DNA of 64,000 nucleotides from Methanospirillum stamsii (GTDB lineage Archaea > Halobacteriota > Methanomicrobia > Methanomicrobiales > Methanospirillaceae), in assembly GCF_003173335.1 (NCBI RefSeq), contig NZ_QGMZ01000029.1, positions 33,296 through 97,295 of the forward strand, read 5' to 3'. The notes beneath the pieces were generated by a model, which searched no databases, was not told where the DNA came from, and worked only from the letters and a program-made list of their open reading frames with translations. Below, piece by piece: positions 1 to 8,571 of this stretch. Each line of letters opens with the position of its first letter. The stretch's first letter is position 1. The translations under genes were made by a program, and so were the position numbers.

Positions 1-20
1 TTTTCTTTTTTTTGAAGGAT

Positions 21-590
21 TCATATCCGGATAGCTGAACTTTGAACTATTAATCGTTTATCCGTGAGTAACAATTCAGCATTGATGAGAATAACCGGGC
101 CAGGAAATACCCCGGAAAGAAAATCCTTTTCCGTGCCTCGAAGGATATCAGGCGGATGGGACAAAAGGTTCAGGTCCATGGATTTTACTCCTGCGACCTG
201 ATCTGCTAGGACCGCATATTCCATCCCTTTTCCGGATAGGATGATAATTTTATTATAATCTGAAAGACCTTTACGAGGGAGATGAAAAAAGACCCTCAGA
301 TCCGTTACTGAAATGATTTTTCCTCTGACGTTGATTATGCCAAGAATAAAATCAGGTGTTCCGGGAAGAGGAGAGAGATGCCTCAAAAGAGTCACTTCCC
401 TGACATACTGCATCGGGAGAGCATATCGCTCTCCACTTAGAAAAAACTCCAGAATGTCAATTGGGTTTTGCTGCAGTGAATCGGTAATAAAGGGAACTGC
501 CAGGGATTTCGCCCGCTCCTTTAATAAACCGGACTCATAATCAGTGAGTGCACTGGTATCCACATTGCTTTCTTTTTCTTCCCAATTCAT
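21..590 (-). CDS. cheW: CheW-like chemotaxis coupling protein
   Basis: Predicted 189-aa cytoplasmic adaptor of the CheW family, which links receptors to the CheA kinase. After a non-conserved N-terminal stretch of about 45 residues comes one CheW fold with the typical 'FFLSGERYALPM' opening and the 'PDFILGIINVRGKIISVTDL' core strand near residues 79-98. It is the last gene of a cheW-cheR-cheW run and starts 4 nt after the cheR stop, with an AAAGGA ribosome-binding site inside the cheR end. No cheA, cheB or receptor gene is visible, so the partners must lie left of the window or elsewhere. The family call is strong; the specific signalling pathway is unknown. Confidence 0.9.
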   Translation of the reverse strand: MNWEEKESNVDTSALTDYESGLLKERAKSLAVPFITDSLQQNPIDILEFFLSGERYALPMQYVREVTLLRHLSPLPGTPDFILGIINVRGKIISVTDLRVFFHLPRKGLSDYNKIIILSGKGMEYAVLADQVAGVKSMDLNLLSHPPDILRGTEKDFLSGVFPGPVILINAELLLTDKRLIVQSSAIRI

Positions 591-594
591 ACAA

Positions 595-2112
595 TCATTC
601 CTTTAAGAGAATCCGGATCATATCTTTCATTTTATCCGCAGGGATTCCTTCGGTTTCTTCCAGCACCTGTATCTCAGGCATTGTTTCAAGAATCTGAATT
701 GCAATGCTATAATGATGACGTGCAAGGTCTGATTTCCCAAGATTCATATAAATACCAGCTATGGAAAGATGTGCAGGGAGATAATCAGGGTCCGCATATA
801 AAGACTGGCGCAGTAATTGAATTGCATGGTCTCTGAATCCGTTTTCATCCAGAACTGCTGCTTTTATGAGATATGGTTTTGGATTTAATGGATCCTGAGA
901 TATCAACCGATCACTCCATCCAAGGGCTTTCTCGTAATCTCCAAGTCCTGCATATGCTTTAATCAGAATTCCCATCTCCCGGGTTACATCTCCATATCCG
1001 GATAAAAAACCCTTTTGATTGACAATTTCTCCCGCATCATCCAGTCTGTTTTCAGTAATAAGTGCATCAAATAAATTTTTTTCCAGTTCAGGATTAGCCG
1101 GAAGTTTTGAAGGTTTGACAAAACCTAATTCCGGATATTTCTTTTCTGACGTCAATTCATAAAAAGAATCTTCATGTTCGTTGTGAAGAAATTCAATTTG
1201 GTGAAAATCAGAAACGCTTTCTGGCTTTGGACTATTAATATGAATTTCAGCTTCTTTTAATTGTTTTTTACCTTTTACATGGAGGAAAACCTGCCCGTGG
1301 TGAAACAGATTAAGATATGGATTATTAATAATGCCAATTTCCTGGGGAGAAACAATGAGAAAACCATCATTTCGTAAAGTTTCAGCAAGATGTAAAACAA
1401 CTCCCTGTGCCTGGGAAGGAGAGAAATACATGAGGACATTCCGACAGAGAATAATGTCCAGGGAGGAGGGACCGAGTGAATGATACATAAAAGAATCCTG
1501 GATTAAATTCCTACATTCAAACCGGACCATAGATTTAATGCATTCATCAATCTTTAATCTGTTATCAGGCGTCGGGGTAAAATACTGCCCGATAGAGACC
1601 AATGGTTCATCGCGAAAAGACCAACGTGAGTATTCACCTGTTAATGCCCGATCAATCATTCCCTGGTTTATATCAGTTGCAAGTAAGTAAATATCCCAGT
1701 CAGCGATATCCAAAAGCAGATACCGGAGAAGGATTGCCAGGGAATACGGCTCTTCTCCGCTGCTACAAGCAGCACTCCATATCCGTAAATAGAGTTTGTT
1801 AGTTTTTCGTCGCTCACGAATCAAATCTGGCAGAAGGATATCTTTAAGATATAAGAACAGGTTTTTATCCCGAAAAAAGTAAGTTTCCCCAATCGTTATA
1901 CGTTTAATAATTTTTTCTAAAAAATGCTGGGTGAACGTTTTGTCTGATAATTTGTGTATGCATGAATCTACCGGAACATCAATCTCTTCACATGTCCGGA
2001 TAATATGACGGACCAGATCCTGTTCGTGACGTTCATTAAACAAAATCCCGGTATGTGAAATGATAAGATCTTTTATTGTCTGTATGATTGTACTATCCAC
2101 AAACTCATTCAT
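595..2112 (-). CDS. cheR: CheR-type methyltransferase with C-terminal TPR domain
   Basis: Predicted S-adenosylmethionine-dependent protein-glutamate methyltransferase of the CheR family, 505 aa against about 280 for a plain CheR. The N-terminal helical domain holds the conserved 'TIGETYFFRD' stretch (about 73-82). The SAM-binding site reads 'WSAACSSGEEPYS' (about 112-124), and the 'CRNVLMYF' block follows. A linker of about 80 residues leads to TPR repeats at about 380-490. CheR proteins with TPR tails usually methylate receptors of non-flagellar chemosensory arrays, which fits two flanking cheW genes. Its start overlaps the upstream cheW stop as ATGA, indicating translational coupling. Confidence 0.92.
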   Translation of the reverse strand: MNEFVDSTIIQTIKDLIISHTGILFNERHEQDLVRHIIRTCEEIDVPVDSCIHKLSDKTFTQHFLEKIIKRITIGETYFFRDKNLFLYLKDILLPDLIRERRKTNKLYLRIWSAACSSGEEPYSLAILLRYLLLDIADWDIYLLATDINQGMIDRALTGEYSRWSFRDEPLVSIGQYFTPTPDNRLKIDECIKSMVRFECRNLIQDSFMYHSLGPSSLDIILCRNVLMYFSPSQAQGVVLHLAETLRNDGFLIVSPQEIGIINNPYLNLFHHGQVFLHVKGKKQLKEAEIHINSPKPESVSDFHQIEFLHNEHEDSFYELTSEKKYPELGFVKPSKLPANPELEKNLFDALITENRLDDAGEIVNQKGFLSGYGDVTREMGILIKAYAGLGDYEKALGWSDRLISQDPLNPKPYLIKAAVLDENGFRDHAIQLLRQSLYADPDYLPAHLSIAGIYMNLGKSDLARHHYSIAIQILETMPEIQVLEETEGIPADKMKDMIRILLKE

Positions 2113-2618
2113 ATCGCCACCAGGGATTCATACAATTTTTGAAGACTCTCTTCGTCTTCACTGGTTAAAAAGTCTTCAGGACAGGTAATAACCAAAAGTC
2201 CATCATTACATTGATAAACTCCGGATAATCCGGATATACCTGGGATAATAGAACCAGGAGATACAATATCCTTTATAGGGCTGAATACTTCTCCGATAAA
2301 TTCCGCAATAATTGCAATATTTCGGGTTTTCCGGGTAATAAGTAAAAAATCAGAGGGTTTTATTACTTTATCAGGGAAGTGAAGAAAAGTCCGGAGGGAA
2401 AAAACCGGTAAAATCTGACCATGATAATTAATAATTCCGACAACACCAGGAGGAGCATGTAGCAGAGGAGTTATCTCCACCATCCTGATAACATGGTCTA
2501 TAATTCCTGCAGGAATCGCAAACCTGATATCATTGACAGTAAACAGCAGAAGATTCTCCGGTTTCTGCTCACAAATATCGGTTATGTCTTCTTTATTATT
2601 ATCGTGTGTTTTTTCCAC
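2109..2618 (-). CDS. cheW: CheW-like chemotaxis coupling protein, second copy
   Basis: A 169-aa CheW-domain protein, paralogous to the gene at 21-590 but clearly diverged. It has the ligand-like strands '[15 protein letters not shown]' and '[20 protein letters not shown]'. Two different CheW adaptors around one CheR suggest two docking specificities in one chemosensory array; that is inference. The ATG lies inside the end of the RFC small-subunit gene, giving a 20-nt overlap, while its stop overlaps the cheR start by 4 nt. The chemosensory genes therefore appear to be translated from the same message as the clamp-loader gene. Confidence 0.9.
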   Translation of the reverse strand: MEKTHDNNKEDITDICEQKPENLLLFTVNDIRFAIPAGIIDHVIRMVEITPLLHAPPGVVGIINYHGQILPVFSLRTFLHFPDKVIKPSDFLLITRKTRNIAIIAEFIGEVFSPIKDIVSPGSIIPGISGLSGVYQCNDGLLVITCPEDFLTSEDEESLQKLYESLVAI

Positions 2619-3570
2619 CGTACATCACAAATTTTGCGATAAGAGACTGCATCTGAATGTCACTACCAGCTCCCTCGGAAAGACGGAAATCAGTTTCTCC
2701 AAGAGAATCAATAAGTCGTACCTTGATATTTTCAGGTAAATCCCGTTTCATTATTGCCCGATAGAGCTGACCTATCAATTCCTGTGGAGCAATCCCCCGG
2801 TCATGAAGAAGGGATGCAAGGGTCCCTCCTGCTCCGGGAAAATTACCGGCAAGACAAAGTTCAATCAGGTCATCTATCTCTTCCGGTCTAGCTGTAGCCG
2901 TTATTGCATATATCATATCAGGACTTATCTCTCTGCCAAGAATTGCTGCACCCTGTAATGCATTTATGGCTTTTCGCATATCTCCCTGGGCAATGTAAAA
3001 GATTGCATTAATGACCTCTTCAGAAACAGTCAGGTTCTGATCTTTTTCAATACGATGAACCATTTCTGCCACAGCCTGTTTTCCAAGGGGTCTGAACCGA
3101 TAGATTGCACAACGACTCTGGATAGGATCTATGATTTTTGCCGAATAATTACAGGAAAGAATAAACCTGCAGGTCTGTGCATAGGTTTCCATGGTACGCC
3201 TGAGAGCCGACTGGGCATCTGAAGTCAGTGCATCAGCCTCGTCCAAAAAGAGTATTTTAAATGTTGAACCACCAAACGGCGAAGTTCTGGCAAATTGTTT
3301 GATCTGGTTCCTGACAACATCAATCCCACGTTCATCTGATGCATTTAATTCACGAAAATTCATCTGCCAGTCATCACCAAAAAATTCTCTGGCTAGAGCA
3401 ACAGCAGCGGTTGTTTTTCCTGTCCCTGCGTTCCCTGTAAAAAGCAGATGCGGCATTTCATGTTTTGCCACATATGATGTTAATCGCTCAATTATCTCAG
3501 GCTGGCCAATAATATCAGACAAGTGGTGTGGCCGGTATTTTTCAATCCATATCGCATGTGTTTCGTCCAT
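2599..3570 (-). CDS. rfcS: Replication factor C small subunit (clamp loader ATPase)
   Basis: Archaeal clamp-loader small subunit, an AAA+ ATPase that with the large subunit loads PCNA onto primed DNA. The 323-aa length is normal for RfcS. Visible motifs are Walker A GNAGTGKT (46-53), Walker B with DEAD (110-113), the SRC sensor/arginine-finger motif (152-154), and the N-terminal 'WIEKYRP' box typical of RFC. The C-terminal helical collar follows. It is the first gene of the run that continues into cheW-cheR-cheW, with a 20-nt overlap at its 3' end. Functional assignment is firm; the coupling to chemosensory genes is unusual. Confidence 0.97.
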   Translation of the reverse strand: MDETHAIWIEKYRPHHLSDIIGQPEIIERLTSYVAKHEMPHLLFTGNAGTGKTTAAVALAREFFGDDWQMNFRELNASDERGIDVVRNQIKQFARTSPFGGSTFKILFLDEADALTSDAQSALRRTMETYAQTCRFILSCNYSAKIIDPIQSRCAIYRFRPLGKQAVAEMVHRIEKDQNLTVSEEVINAIFYIAQGDMRKAINALQGAAILGREISPDMIYAITATARPEEIDDLIELCLAGNFPGAGGTLASLLHDRGIAPQELIGQLYRAIMKRDLPENIKVRLIDSLGETDFRLSEGAGSDIQMQSLIAKFVMYGGKNTR

Positions 3571-3664
3571 TTATTACAAAACCTCAAATTTTATTGTTAT
3601 AAATTATAAGAATCCATTATACCTGATTGCTCTATCAAATCTGACGGATACGTTATTCTCATAC

Positions 3665-5515
3665 TTATTTCAAATTTTCATTCAATATAGATTCTTCTTT
3701 AGTCACCCTGTCCAATACTAATTTTTCCAGACAGGCCCTATACCGGACAACAAATCGTGTATCTTCAGGATCAAGTGCGAGGGCCCGTTCATAACAGATT
3801 TTTGCGGCGGGTTTTTCTCCCGATAAATACAAAGCATCACCCAGATAACCCCAGGCTTCCGGATTTTTCCGGTCCAGTGTCGTAGCGCAGGTCAGACTTT
3901 TTCGTGCATTAGCATAGTCTTCAGTGTGTATTTCAGCCATACCCTTGAGAAGAAATGCATCATACCAGTCCGGCCTGATATCTGCAGCCTGTGCAGCACT
4001 GAATGCAGCATCCTGATAAAATCCAAGGTCCATCAATACCCGTGCTCTCGACAACCAGATCTCCGGATTTTCAGGCATTTTCGTAATTGCATCAGTATAT
4101 AAAACAAGGGCCCTATCAGGATCTCCGGATTGTTCACATGCCTGACCGGCAAGATAAACAAGATTTGAGTCATGTGGCTGCTGCTCAATAAGTTTGTCAA
4201 AATACCGGATAGATTGTTCAAATTCTTTCATCTGTGCAAGTAAAGACGAAAGACGGGACAGTACCTGGCAATCCTGTGGATGTTCTGATTCAAGTGATAA
4301 TAAAAGTTCTCGTGCTTCTTTTGTGCGTCCGGAAAAAACCAGAAGATCCGACAGAACGATTGGAATCTGAAGACCGGGAATCTGATTCATTCCCTCCTGT
4401 AAGGCAACTATTGCCTTGTCAGTTTCACCAAGATGCCACCCATGCACCCGTGCATAGGTAGTTACCCAGAAAGGGTTTTCCGGATCTAATTCCATTTGAA
4501 GCAAACAAAACGAAGCAACCTCGTCATACCGACGGAGCAGGTATAATGACCGGGCATATCCTTCTGCCGCTGCACGGTTTTCCGGATGAGAACGAATAAT
4601 ATCTGAAAAAACCTGCAATGCTTTTTCATATTGTTCACAAGCACCAAGGGCTCTTCCATACTGCAGCATTACTTCAGGCCCGTCAGATAATGAAACCGCA
4701 GTTTCAAGTGATTTAACCGCTTCCTCATTTTTATCCAGAATTGAATAAACAAGACCGGAGAGAAGATATGGGAGATGGCTGTCAGAGTCAAGATGGGTTG
4801 CCATCCGGAAACATGCAATGGATTTTGTCAGCTCATCAGATATGAGATAGCAGAGTCCTTTTTTCAGCCAGGGCACCAATTGTTCAGGGTCCAGTGCAAT
4901 TAGTTTGTCATAACAGGCAATTTCATCACTTTTCCGCCCTTGTTCCTCATACAAACGTGCCAGATTATACCAGGTTTCAGTATCTGATGAATCATGCTCT
5001 GAACTCTCATAAAACCAGCGTTCAGCCTCTTCGAATTTCCCTAATTTTTGAGCAATCAGACCAAGATGGAGCATTACCGAAATGTTTCCGGGATCAAAAA
5101 CAAGAGCATCGGCAAAATATTTCTTCGCTTTCTCAAAGTTTTGGTTTTTATAAAAGAGGGAACCTAATTCAACCCGGGGTTCAGATGATAAAGGTTCTAA
5201 ATGGATACATTTTAAAAAAAAATCTTCGGCTTCATTCAGATTCTCAGACACTTTTGCAAGTAATCCAAGTTCAAAACAGATATCCGCTCTATCAGGATGT
5301 TCTTCATGCAAATTTTTCAATAACTCATCGGCTTCTTCTATTCTTCCGGCAAGTCTGAGTGTGTGACCCTTGTTAAACCAGGCAGTACTGTCATTTGGTT
5401 CATCATTGATAATTAACTGAATACAGGCAATCGCTTTATCATACTCTCCTTGCTGTGCATGATGAATTGCACGAAGCATAATGAGTTCTTTTTCCCGTGT
5501 TTGCATATGAACCAT
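3665..5515 (-). CDS. Cytoplasmic TPR-repeat protein
   Basis: A 616-aa protein made almost entirely of tetratricopeptide repeats, roughly 15 units of 34 residues. The typical spacing of W/L, G/A and P positions is plain (for example 'AWFNKGHTLRLAGRIEEAD' and 'ETWYNLARLYEEQGRKSDE'). There is no signal peptide, transmembrane segment or enzymatic domain, so it is probably a protein-protein scaffold in the cytoplasm. It is transcribed in the same direction as the next upstream gene, a secreted TPR protein, 78 nt away. Large TPR proteins are abundant in Methanospirillum-type genomes. The partner cannot be inferred. Confidence 0.85.
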   Translation of the reverse strand: MVHMQTREKELIMLRAIHHAQQGEYDKAIACIQLIINDEPNDSTAWFNKGHTLRLAGRIEEADELLKNLHEEHPDRADICFELGLLAKVSENLNEAEDFFLKCIHLEPLSSEPRVELGSLFYKNQNFEKAKKYFADALVFDPGNISVMLHLGLIAQKLGKFEEAERWFYESSEHDSSDTETWYNLARLYEEQGRKSDEIACYDKLIALDPEQLVPWLKKGLCYLISDELTKSIACFRMATHLDSDSHLPYLLSGLVYSILDKNEEAVKSLETAVSLSDGPEVMLQYGRALGACEQYEKALQVFSDIIRSHPENRAAAEGYARSLYLLRRYDEVASFCLLQMELDPENPFWVTTYARVHGWHLGETDKAIVALQEGMNQIPGLQIPIVLSDLLVFSGRTKEARELLLSLESEHPQDCQVLSRLSSLLAQMKEFEQSIRYFDKLIEQQPHDSNLVYLAGQACEQSGDPDRALVLYTDAITKMPENPEIWLSRARVLMDLGFYQDAAFSAAQAADIRPDWYDAFLLKGMAEIHTEDYANARKSLTCATTLDRKNPEAWGYLGDALYLSGEKPAAKICYERALALDPEDTRFVVRYRACLEKLVLDRVTKEESILNENLK

Positions 5516-5593
5516 GAATCAGGCAGCGTCCCCGCTCCTGTAGTATTGTACCTATCAGCATGGCAATTAATTGAACTTTGGGGAAAAAAAGAA

Positions 5594-7522
5594 TTAGTTG
5601 GAATTGACCAAAGATTCCTCTTCGGTCATATTATTCTCTTCAAGGGTTGGTTCTTCGGATTCTGACTCATCACCCGGTGAGAGGGCAGTTTCATTCCCTG
5701 CTTCAGGGTTTTCAATTAACGCCTTCAGCTCAATAGCATACTGCCAGGTCTCATCCAGAGAGAGAGCCTTATCAACTGCGGCAAGTGCCTCGTCCATTTT
5801 ACCCTGTTTATAGAGTACAAATGCTTTTTGTGCCCAGAGATCTGCCTTTGTATCATCAAGGTCAATACCAGCTTCAAAGGTTTTTTGAGCTTCTTCAAAC
5901 TCTCCAAGACTTAATTGGGCGATACCTTTTGCAAGATACGCACGCTGACCTGGTTCAATCTCAATTGCCTTGTCAAAGGATGCGATTGCTTCTTCAGTCT
6001 TATCAAGGTTTTTCAGTGCTGTCCCCTGATTATAGTAATATTCTGCTGAATCTCCCTTTAGAGTAATCGCCTCTTCAAAGGCCTTTAATGCTTCTTCGTA
6101 ACTCTCCAGTTCATTCAGAACAACTCCGTAGTCATTCCATGCAACCGGATTGGTTTCATTAATTGAAACAGATTCTGCAAAGGCTTCAGAAGCCCCCTGC
6201 TTGTCGTCATTTTGTACACGGGATAATCCGAGGGTGTAAAATGCCTTAGACAGGTCATCTTCAGTCATCTGGGTTGAATTCAGAACTGTTGCCTGTTCAA
6301 GAGAGTCTGTTGCGTTCTGGTAATTTCCAAGCTGATACTCATTCAGACCTCTCAGGTAATACGGGTCAGCAAGATCAGGCCGTAATTCAATCATTTTTTC
6401 AAGAGCTACCGAAGCTTCCTCATAGGATCCTTCATCACTCAGTAATCCTCCGAGGTAATACCATGCATCAGCAAGACCCGGATTTAACTCAGTGGCAGTT
6501 CTGAATTCTGATATTGCACCGGACCGGTCACTTTGATCAATGTATACCTGTCCTTTCCAGTAATGTGCAATACCCATGGTTGGATCTGCTGCAATTGCTG
6601 CATCTAAAGCAGACATTGCTCCGGAAAGGTCATCCTGATCATAAAGTACTCTTCCCTTGTAATACAGTGCATTGGCATTTTCCGGGTTGAGTTCAACAGC
6701 CTTGTTAAATGCAACCAATGCTTCATCCGGATTGTTCCGGACTTCAAAGAAGATACGACCCTTTCGGTCCCATACGTCTGAATCGCTGCCAACGGTCAGG
6801 AATGGTTCAGAGTAATCTCCCTCGATGGTAAGAACTTCATTAAAGGTTGCTTCAGCTTCATCGAATTTACCAAGTGCACTCTCTGCAATACCTTTTGCAT
6901 ACAGAGCATCCTTGAACTGTGGATTAATTTCGATGGCTTTATCATAGGATTCAAGTGCTTCTTCAGGCACCCCCAGGTCTGACTGAGTAATTCCCTTCCA
7001 ATAATATGCACGAGCTCCTTCAGGATTCAGTTCAATTGCCTTGTTAAATGATTCAAGAGCCAGTTCAGATTCGGTGTTCAGGAGATGAGCAATACCCTTA
7101 TTTACATAGATTCCGGGATCATCAGTTGTATATTCAACTGCCTTTGTCAGTGCATCAAGGGCAGATACCGGGTCAGGGATTTCTTTCCCGATGAGATAGA
7201 TGTACCCCATGTTACCCCATGCAGGCCCGTTTTCCGGGTTGAGGTTAGTTGAATTCTGATATGCATAGAGAGCAGATTCCAAATCTCCGGTCATGACATA
7301 AGCATTACCTAATTTGAAAAATATCTCACCATTTTCAGGTTCTTCTTCTGATGCCTTTATAAAAGCAGTGACAGCCTCTTCGTAATTTTCATTATCAAAA
7401 GCGGTTTGTCCCTGATCGTACCATCCCGTTTCGGTACTGTTTTCTTCTTCTGCCATTACTCCAGCCGTAAGAGCAGATAAGAATAATAACGTAAGAACCG
7501 GGATTATTATTCCGATCTTCAT
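5594..7522 (-). CDS. Secreted TPR-repeat protein
   Basis: A 642-aa protein with a clear signal peptide (positively charged start, hydrophobic stretch, predicted cleavage after about residue 24 'GVMA') followed by about 17 consecutive TPR units. The mature protein is strongly acidic, ending in a Glu/Ser/Thr-rich tail. It probably acts outside the membrane as a binding scaffold. It lies directly upstream of the cytoplasmic TPR gene at 3665-5515, and the two may form an operon. Repeats are quite uniform at the DNA level too, so unequal recombination could change repeat number. No ligand can be named. Confidence 0.85.
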   Translation of the reverse strand: MKIGIIIPVLTLLFLSALTAGVMAEEENSTETGWYDQGQTAFDNENYEEAVTAFIKASEEEPENGEIFFKLGNAYVMTGDLESALYAYQNSTNLNPENGPAWGNMGYIYLIGKEIPDPVSALDALTKAVEYTTDDPGIYVNKGIAHLLNTESELALESFNKAIELNPEGARAYYWKGITQSDLGVPEEALESYDKAIEINPQFKDALYAKGIAESALGKFDEAEATFNEVLTIEGDYSEPFLTVGSDSDVWDRKGRIFFEVRNNPDEALVAFNKAVELNPENANALYYKGRVLYDQDDLSGAMSALDAAIAADPTMGIAHYWKGQVYIDQSDRSGAISEFRTATELNPGLADAWYYLGGLLSDEGSYEEASVALEKMIELRPDLADPYYLRGLNEYQLGNYQNATDSLEQATVLNSTQMTEDDLSKAFYTLGLSRVQNDDKQGASEAFAESVSINETNPVAWNDYGVVLNELESYEEALKAFEEAITLKGDSAEYYYNQGTALKNLDKTEEAIASFDKAIEIEPGQRAYLAKGIAQLSLGEFEEAQKTFEAGIDLDDTKADLWAQKAFVLYKQGKMDEALAAVDKALSLDETWQYAIELKALIENPEAGNETALSPGDESESEEPTLEENNMTEEESLVNSN

Positions 7523-7739
7523 GCCATATATATCACTTAATCGTGAGAGAAATAGTTTCTTATTACAAGGTTTATAAATGAAATTTTTTTTTGCCAGGCA
7601 TTATTTATTTCAATAAGAAAATAAATCCCGGGTCCCCGATTTTTTGTTTAAACTAAATTGAATCCCGATATTTATTTAATTGTCTATATTTTTTAGAATA
7701 ATATTCAAAAGTGATTTTTTCCGGAAAATGGGATATTAT

Positions 7740-7749
7740 TTTATAGATA
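7740..7749 (+). promoter_or_regulatory. Candidate TATA box for tRNA-Thr
   Basis: The A/T run TTTATAGATA is centred about 26 nt upstream of the first tRNA base, the spacing expected for an archaeal box A when the transcript starts at or just before the mature 5' end. This is position and composition only. Confidence 0.4.
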
Positions 7750-7770
7750 TCATACGTATATTAAGGGCAC

Positions 7771-7842
7771 GCCGTTGTGGCTTAGCGGTATAGCGGCTGA
7801 TTCGTAATCAGCAGGTCGAGGGTTCAAGTCCCTCCAGCGGCT
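7771..7842 (+). tRNA. tRNA-Thr (anticodon CGT)
   Basis: A complete 72-nt cloverleaf. The acceptor stem GCCGTTG pairs with CAGCGGC (one G-U). The D stem is GCT/AGC. The anticodon stem GCTGA/TCAGC encloses the loop TTCGTAA with CGT at 7803-7805, reading ACG threonine codons. The T arm is GAGGG-TTCAAGT-CCCTC. The discriminator base is T and no CCA is encoded, as is common in archaea. No intron is visible. A RelBE-type pair follows about 140 nt downstream. Confidence 0.97.
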
Positions 7843-7983
7843 TACTAACAAAAGTTCAAGTCTCCAAGCATAATAAGGGCACGAATTGAACGTCTTTTTT
7901 AACAGTGCATATGTCATATTTTCATGCCGTGAATATCTGATATTGTCGATACTATCAATACCTATAGGTGCTAATATATATCT

Positions 7984-8220
7984 ATGGCCGAAGCATCCAC
8001 CATCTATATTGAGAAGGTTGTAAAGGATCAGCTCAAGTCACTTAAACAGTATCCTAAGGAATCTTACAATGATATTATAAAACGCTTAATCACCTGTGCC
8101 ATTGATCCTAATCCCCTTTCGCCCGAAGAGATAGCAGGAATTGAAGAAGCACTGGAAGATATTAAAGCCGGAAGGGTTCACACCGAAGAAGAAATAATGA
8201 AAGAATTTGGGGTTGAATGA
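7984..8220 (+). CDS. RelB/DUF7557-like antitoxin
   Basis: A 78-aa predicted antitoxin. The N-terminal half ('STIYIEKVVKDQLKSL') looks like a short DNA-binding ribbon-helix-helix-type segment. The acidic C-terminal half ('SPEEIAGIEEALEDIKAGR' followed by 'EEEIMKEFGVE') is the typical helical toxin-wrapping tail seen in archaeal RelB-like antitoxins. Its stop overlaps the following toxin start by 4 nt (ATGA). Pairs like this usually repress their own promoter, and the AT-rich 140 nt between tRNA-Thr and this gene would hold the operator. The family name is a judgement from sequence style; the TA role is supported by the neighbour. Confidence 0.8.
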   Translation: MAEASTIYIEKVVKDQLKSLKQYPKESYNDIIKRLITCAIDPNPLSPEEIAGIEEALEDIKAGRVHTEEEIMKEFGVE

Positions 8221-8486
8221 CTGATTTTCAAATAAATTATTCTAATAAAGCGAAAAGAAATCTTAAAAAAATCCCGTTACCTATCGCTCAAGAAATAATC
8301 CGGACTATTAGTGAATTAAAAATTAATCCCGGGTCAAAGGTTCAAAAGTTAGAAGGGTCAGACAAATCACCATTTCATTCTCTTCATGTTGGTGGATATC
8401 GGGTTATCCTTTCTATTCAAAATAAACAACTCATTATCTACGTGGTTGAAGCAGGTCTGCATAAACCAATATATCGAAAAAATTAA
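8217..8486 (+). CDS. relE: RelE/ParE-family toxin
   Basis: An 89-aa predicted RelE/ParE-superfamily toxin. The fold signature is visible: an N-terminal strand, two helices ('KAKRNLKKIPLPIAQEIIRTI'), then strands with 'KLEGSDKSPFHSLHVGGYR' and a C-terminal 'IYVVEAGLHKPIYRK'. RelE toxins cleave mRNA in the ribosome, while ParE toxins poison gyrase; basic residues near the C-terminus favour RelE. It is translationally coupled to the antitoxin upstream and converges on the Na+/H+ antiporter gene, separated by a long inverted repeat. It appears intact. Confidence 0.85.
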   Translation: MTDFQINYSNKAKRNLKKIPLPIAQEIIRTISELKINPGSKVQKLEGSDKSPFHSLHVGGYRVILSIQNKQLIIYVVEAGLHKPIYRKN

Positions 8487-8493
8487 CCGTATC

Positions 8494-8565
8494 TTTTTCC
8501 ATGAAAAACCTGATTCGATTTGAAGGTTTTACCCTCTTAATAGATCCGGTTTTTTATGGAAAAAA
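8494..8565. repeat. 17-bp inverted repeat between convergent genes
   Basis: TTTTTCCATGAAAAACC at 8494-8510 is matched in reverse complement at 8549-8565 with a single mismatch, leaving a 38-nt loop. It fills the gap between the relE stop (8486) and the antiporter stop (8572). A hairpin would form in transcripts from either strand, so a bidirectional transcription end or a 3' stability element is the simplest reading. Confidence 0.6.
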
Positions 8566-8571
8566 GGATAA

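Noticed and set aside
7762..7883. TAAGGGCACG occurs both just before tRNA-Thr and about 100 nt later
   Set aside because: A 10-bp match is too short to call an attachment site, and no integrase lies nearby; it may be chance.
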